Shown: positions 61,437 to 64,000 of the stretch, in pieces
Position numbering within the stretch: position 1 is the stretch's first letter
Layout: each line of letters begins with the position of its first letter
Origin: Pseudomonas triticicola
GTDB lineage: Bacteria > Pseudomonadota > Gammaproteobacteria > Pseudomonadales > Pseudomonadaceae
Assembly: GCF_019145375.1 (NCBI RefSeq)
Contig: NZ_JAHSTX010000001.1
Location: 3,807,501-3,871,500 of the forward strand
DNA length: 64,000 nucleotides
Reading direction: 5' to 3'
The notes under the pieces: generated by a model
The model's database searches: none
Told to the model about the DNA's origin: nothing
What the model saw: the letters and a program-made list of their open reading frames with translations, nothing else
Made by a program: the position numbers and the translations under genes

Positions 61437-62773
61437 CTTGCGCTGCTCTGATCAAGCGCGGTCAACAGCCGGCAACTGCACACGGACTCGGCACAGTGGT
61501 TGAAGCTCCCACCTCCCGGCATCAGGCACAGCAGCAGCAACGGCTCGCCGGACTGCAACAGCTGCTGCAACCCATCGCTCACCAGCAACTCCGGCAACGG
61601 GGCATCGTCCTCAACCGTATCCTCCACCAGCGCCGGAGGCTGGAGAACGCCGCTGACCATCGGCTGATCGGGGTCGCCTTCGAGGAAACTCACCACGACT
61701 TCCACGCCATCGGCCAGCGCCGCTGATGGCAACTCGCTCAGGGTTGGTGCGAGCGGTAGCCAGCAATGGCTCGGCGCTGCGCCTTCGCCCTGATACAGCC
61801 AGTCAAATTGCACCGCGACCGGCCGCGAGCGATCGGGTTGCGCTTCATCGACCGAAACCACCCAGGCACGCTGCAGGCTGTGCATGCGTTGCTTGGCTGG
61901 CGTCGCGGCGGGCGCAAAGACGGGCACCCGCGCGGCCGCGAACAGGCGATTACCGTAGGGCGGTTCGAGAGACTGATCGGCACGGTGCTCGATGCGGGTC
62001 AGCAACCATGGGCGGTTGCATTCGATGAAGGGATGGCCGTCCAACGGCAACCACTGACCGCTGCGCAGGGCGGACAAATCGCTGTGGCCTTCGGCATTCG
62101 GTCCGCGCTGGCCGGCCAGTGAATCTTCTTGCAGTTGCCACTGGCGTACGGCTGGAGTGACGCAAAGGTGGTCATGCTCGCCCTGATAGCGCGCGACGTC
62201 TGCCTGCGGCATCCGCGTCGGATCATCGCCCAATACCAGACAATGCCTGTCGCGGTGATGCTCGAAGTAATAGTGAATACACGCCTCTGCGCACAGGCGC
62301 TGGAGCAGTTGCAGATCGGATTCCCGGTATTGCGTGCAGAAGGTGCGGGCCGGGTAGTCGCTGTGCAGGTCGAAACGTCGTTGCAGCCCGACGATGCCGT
62401 GCTCACGCAGGACCTGGTCGATGATCTGCGGCACGGAGCGGCCGCTGAATATGCGCTGGCTCAAACGCAGGTCGAGGCAGTCGAGCCTGGGCCCAAGACG
62501 CACGCGACTCAAGCGCAAGCCATGGCCGTGCTCGTGCTGGACAAGGCTGTGCATTTGCCCGTGCACACCCTGGTCGGGCGCGCCGAAACACAGGAACGCG
62601 GAACGGTGCAGCAGGCCGGCAAGATCCAGATGCGGATCGTCGATCACCACATCGATCTCGAAGACAAAGGGTTCGCTGAGCGCTTCCCTTCCGGTAAAGG
62701 CGAGAACTTCGAAGGGGTCGGACAGGCCCGCTACATCGAGACGAAACGACGACTCGTTGACTGGATCGAACAT
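61433..62773 (-). CDS. VgrG/TssI type VI secretion spike protein, short form
   Basis: This 446-residue VgrG has the gp27-like N-terminal part (GREALSEPFVFEIDVVIDDP; IFSGRSVPQIIDQVLREHGI; ARTFCTQYRESDLQLLQRLC). The gp5-like OB region follows, with VAVQFDWLYQGEGAAPSHCW and VSFLEGDPDQPMVSGVL. The typical C-terminal beta-helix of 600-700 residue VgrGs is absent. The protein ends soon after the OB fold with a Cys-rich tail (HCAESVCSCRLL). It has no other type VI core genes in the window. The start has only a weak ribosome binding site. Confidence 0.85.
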   Translation of the reverse strand: MFDPVNESSFRLDVAGLSDPFEVLAFTGREALSEPFVFEIDVVIDDPHLDLAGLLHRSAFLCFGAPDQGVHGQMHSLVQHEHGHGLRLSRVRLGPRLDCLDLRLSQRIFSGRSVPQIIDQVLREHGIVGLQRRFDLHSDYPARTFCTQYRESDLQLLQRLCAEACIHYYFEHHRDRHCLVLGDDPTRMPQADVARYQGEHDHLCVTPAVRQWQLQEDSLAGQRGPNAEGHSDLSALRSGQWLPLDGHPFIECNRPWLLTRIEHRADQSLEPPYGNRLFAAARVPVFAPAATPAKQRMHSLQRAWVVSVDEAQPDRSRPVAVQFDWLYQGEGAAPSHCWLPLAPTLSELPSAALADGVEVVVSFLEGDPDQPMVSGVLQPPALVEDTVEDDAPLPELLVSDGLQQLLQSGEPLLLLCLMPGGGSFNHCAESVCSCRLLTALDQSSAR

Positions 62774-62937
62774 GGGCGGATCTCTACAGGAGGGGCGGCC
62801 GGGGATTCTCGCCGAGAGGCATGGCCGAGTAGAGAGGCGAAGTACAACTTAGGAAATGACCTACGCGAAAAGCAGACCAGATGAGTTTGCTGACCGTGAT
62901 CGCACAGGTTTTCGTGAAAAAATCAGGAGATGTCCCA

Positions 62938-62988
62938 CCGGGTTGTCCGAATTTTCCACAGCTTGCGGAAAAAAATCGGACAACCCGG
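62938..62988 (-). terminator. long-stem terminator after speA
   Basis: CCGGGTTGTCCGA (62938-62950) pairs perfectly with TCGGACAACCCGG (62976-62988), with TTTTCC/GGAAAA extending the stem inward. It lies 19 bp after the minus-strand speA stop. The rest of 62774-63006 has no recognised gene. Confidence 0.75.
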
Positions 62989-63006
62989 GCGGAACGCTAT
63001 CGGGTC

Positions 63007-64000
63007 TCAGGAAGACAGATAGGAGGAGCGGGTCAGGCCCAGACGCAAGGCATCGAGGAACTGCGTGCGCTCGCTGGCACTGATCCGGGCACTGGCGCAC
63101 TTGTCGCGGTAGTGGGTCATCAGTTCTTCCGGCGACAAGTGCACGTAACGCAGCATGTCTTCGATGGTGTCGTGGGTTTCGATACCGGCGTGGTACACGC
63201 TGCCATCGGCGTTCTGGTAGATGTTCACCGAGTCGGTGTCGCCGAACAGGTTGTGCATGTCGCCGAGGATTTCCTGATAGGCGCCGACCAGGAATACGCC
63301 CAGCAGGTAATCTTCGCCTTCATTCAACGCGTGCACTGGCAGGCTGGTTTCGATGCTCTGCTCGTCGACGTACTGGTTGATCTTGCCGTCGGAGTCGCAG
63401 GTCAGATCCTGCAGCACCGCACGGCGCAGAGGCTCTTCATCGAGACGGTGCAGCGGGATGATCGGCAACACCTGATCGATCGCCCAGGTGTCCGGCAGGC
63501 TCTGGAACACCGAGAAGTTGCAGATGTACTTGTCGGCCAGCTTGTCGTTGAGTTCGTCGAGCACCTGGCGGTGCGAACGCTGACGCGCCTTCAGCGAGTT
63601 GTGCAGGCGACGGCACACGGCGAAGTAGCACTGCTCGGCCAGGGCTTTTTCCGCCAGGGTCAGCTTGCCATCGGCGTACTGCGCGGCGACGTCGCTCATG
63701 TAGTGCGTGGCGCGCCAGTAGGTTTCGGTGACCATTTCGATGTCGGTCGGGCCAAGCAGATCGACCAGCCATTGCACGGTTTCCGGCAGGCTTTCCTTGT
63801 TCTCGATCAGCGGGATCTCGTCGTTGTGTTTCTCGACGTCGGTGACCTGCACCACCAGCATGGCGTGGTGCGCAGTCAGCGAACGGCCACTCTCGGAGAA
63901 GATGTGCGGATGCGGCAGGCTCTGCGCGTCGCAGAATTCCTTGAGCATGCCGACCACAACACCGGCGTAATCGTCCATGTCGTAGTTGATCGAACTGGCG
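63007..64000 (-). CDS. speA: biosynthetic arginine decarboxylase, 5' part outside window
   Basis: This is the C-terminal 330 residues of a PLP-dependent arginine decarboxylase, which makes agmatine for polyamine synthesis. Family segments are [20 protein letters not shown] (catalytic-domain region), [20 protein letters not shown] and [40 protein letters not shown] is also seen. The frame stays open to the right edge, so the N-terminus lies beyond the window. The 3' end is complete and followed by a strong terminator. Confidence 0.92.
   Translation of the reverse strand, partial: ASSINYDMDDYAGVVVGMLKEFCDAQSLPHPHIFSESGRSLTAHHAMLVVQVTDVEKHNDEIPLIENKESLPETVQWLVDLLGPTDIEMVTETYWRATHYMSDVAAQYADGKLTLAEKALAEQCYFAVCRRLHNSLKARQRSHRQVLDELNDKLADKYICNFSVFQSLPDTWAIDQVLPIIPLHRLDEEPLRRAVLQDLTCDSDGKINQYVDEQSIETSLPVHALNEGEDYLLGVFLVGAYQEILGDMHNLFGDTDSVNIYQNADGSVYHAGIETHDTIEDMLRYVHLSPEELMTHYRDKCASARISASERTQFLDALRLGLTRSSYLSS

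Overview
The window looks like a piece of a Pseudomonas fluorescens-group chromosome. The evidence is high GC coding sequence throughout, gene order matching P. aeruginosa loci (the beta-alanine/purine neighbourhood near PA0132-PA0148 and the Flp/Tad pilus locus PA4293-PA4306), and about a dozen inverted pairs of the REP element whose core reads GGGAGCGAGCCTGCTCGCG. No rRNA, tRNA, insertion sequence, prophage or CRISPR array was recognised. Family names come from motif recognition by eye; no database search was run.

Region 1 (1-16.4 kb) covers beta-alanine and purine metabolism. It holds a truncated bauA with its divergent LysR regulator, an NCS2 nucleobase permease broken by a 10-bp tandem duplication, a RutR-like TetR regulator, an IMPACT-family protein, and a BMP-type nucleoside ABC importer (ATPase, two permeases, and a detached binding protein further on). 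An 8-oxoguanine deaminase, a 2OG-Fe(II) oxygenase and an adenine deaminase follow. Together they suggest uptake and deamination of purines. A 600-bp gap at 4.9-5.5 kb carries three perfect DnaA boxes.

Region 2 (16.5-28 kb) is mixed: an MFS carrier with an ArsR-like regulator, a LysR/monooxygenase/quinone-reductase group, a Bcr/CflA exporter, and a copper set (copZ, copA, cueR) with two CueR-type operators.

Region 3 (28-37.3 kb) holds a RIO-type kinase between two related repeat elements, a thiolase/FabG4/MaoC fatty-acid trio, and a glycine-rich lipoprotein next to a two-partner-secretion outer-membrane transporter. That last pair is the best candidate here for an undescribed export system.

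Region 4 (37.3-56.1 kb) is a complete Flp/Tad pilus locus: two Flp pilins, rcpC-rcpA-tadZABCD, a DUF3613 protein, the prepilin peptidase fppA, a TadE-like pseudopilin, the pprA/pprB two-component system and tadG. The core operon is bracketed by two similar modules, each with a 120-residue DUF6124-type gene behind a conserved hairpin leader, a tandem repeat array, a 350-375 bp dispersed repeat and a response regulator gene.

Region 5 (56-64 kb) holds twin DUF4136 lipoproteins, cmoM, a MazG-like pyrophosphohydrolase, a small membrane protein, a MATE exporter, an orphan VgrG/DUF4123 pair of type VI secretion, and the 3' part of speA cut by the window edge.
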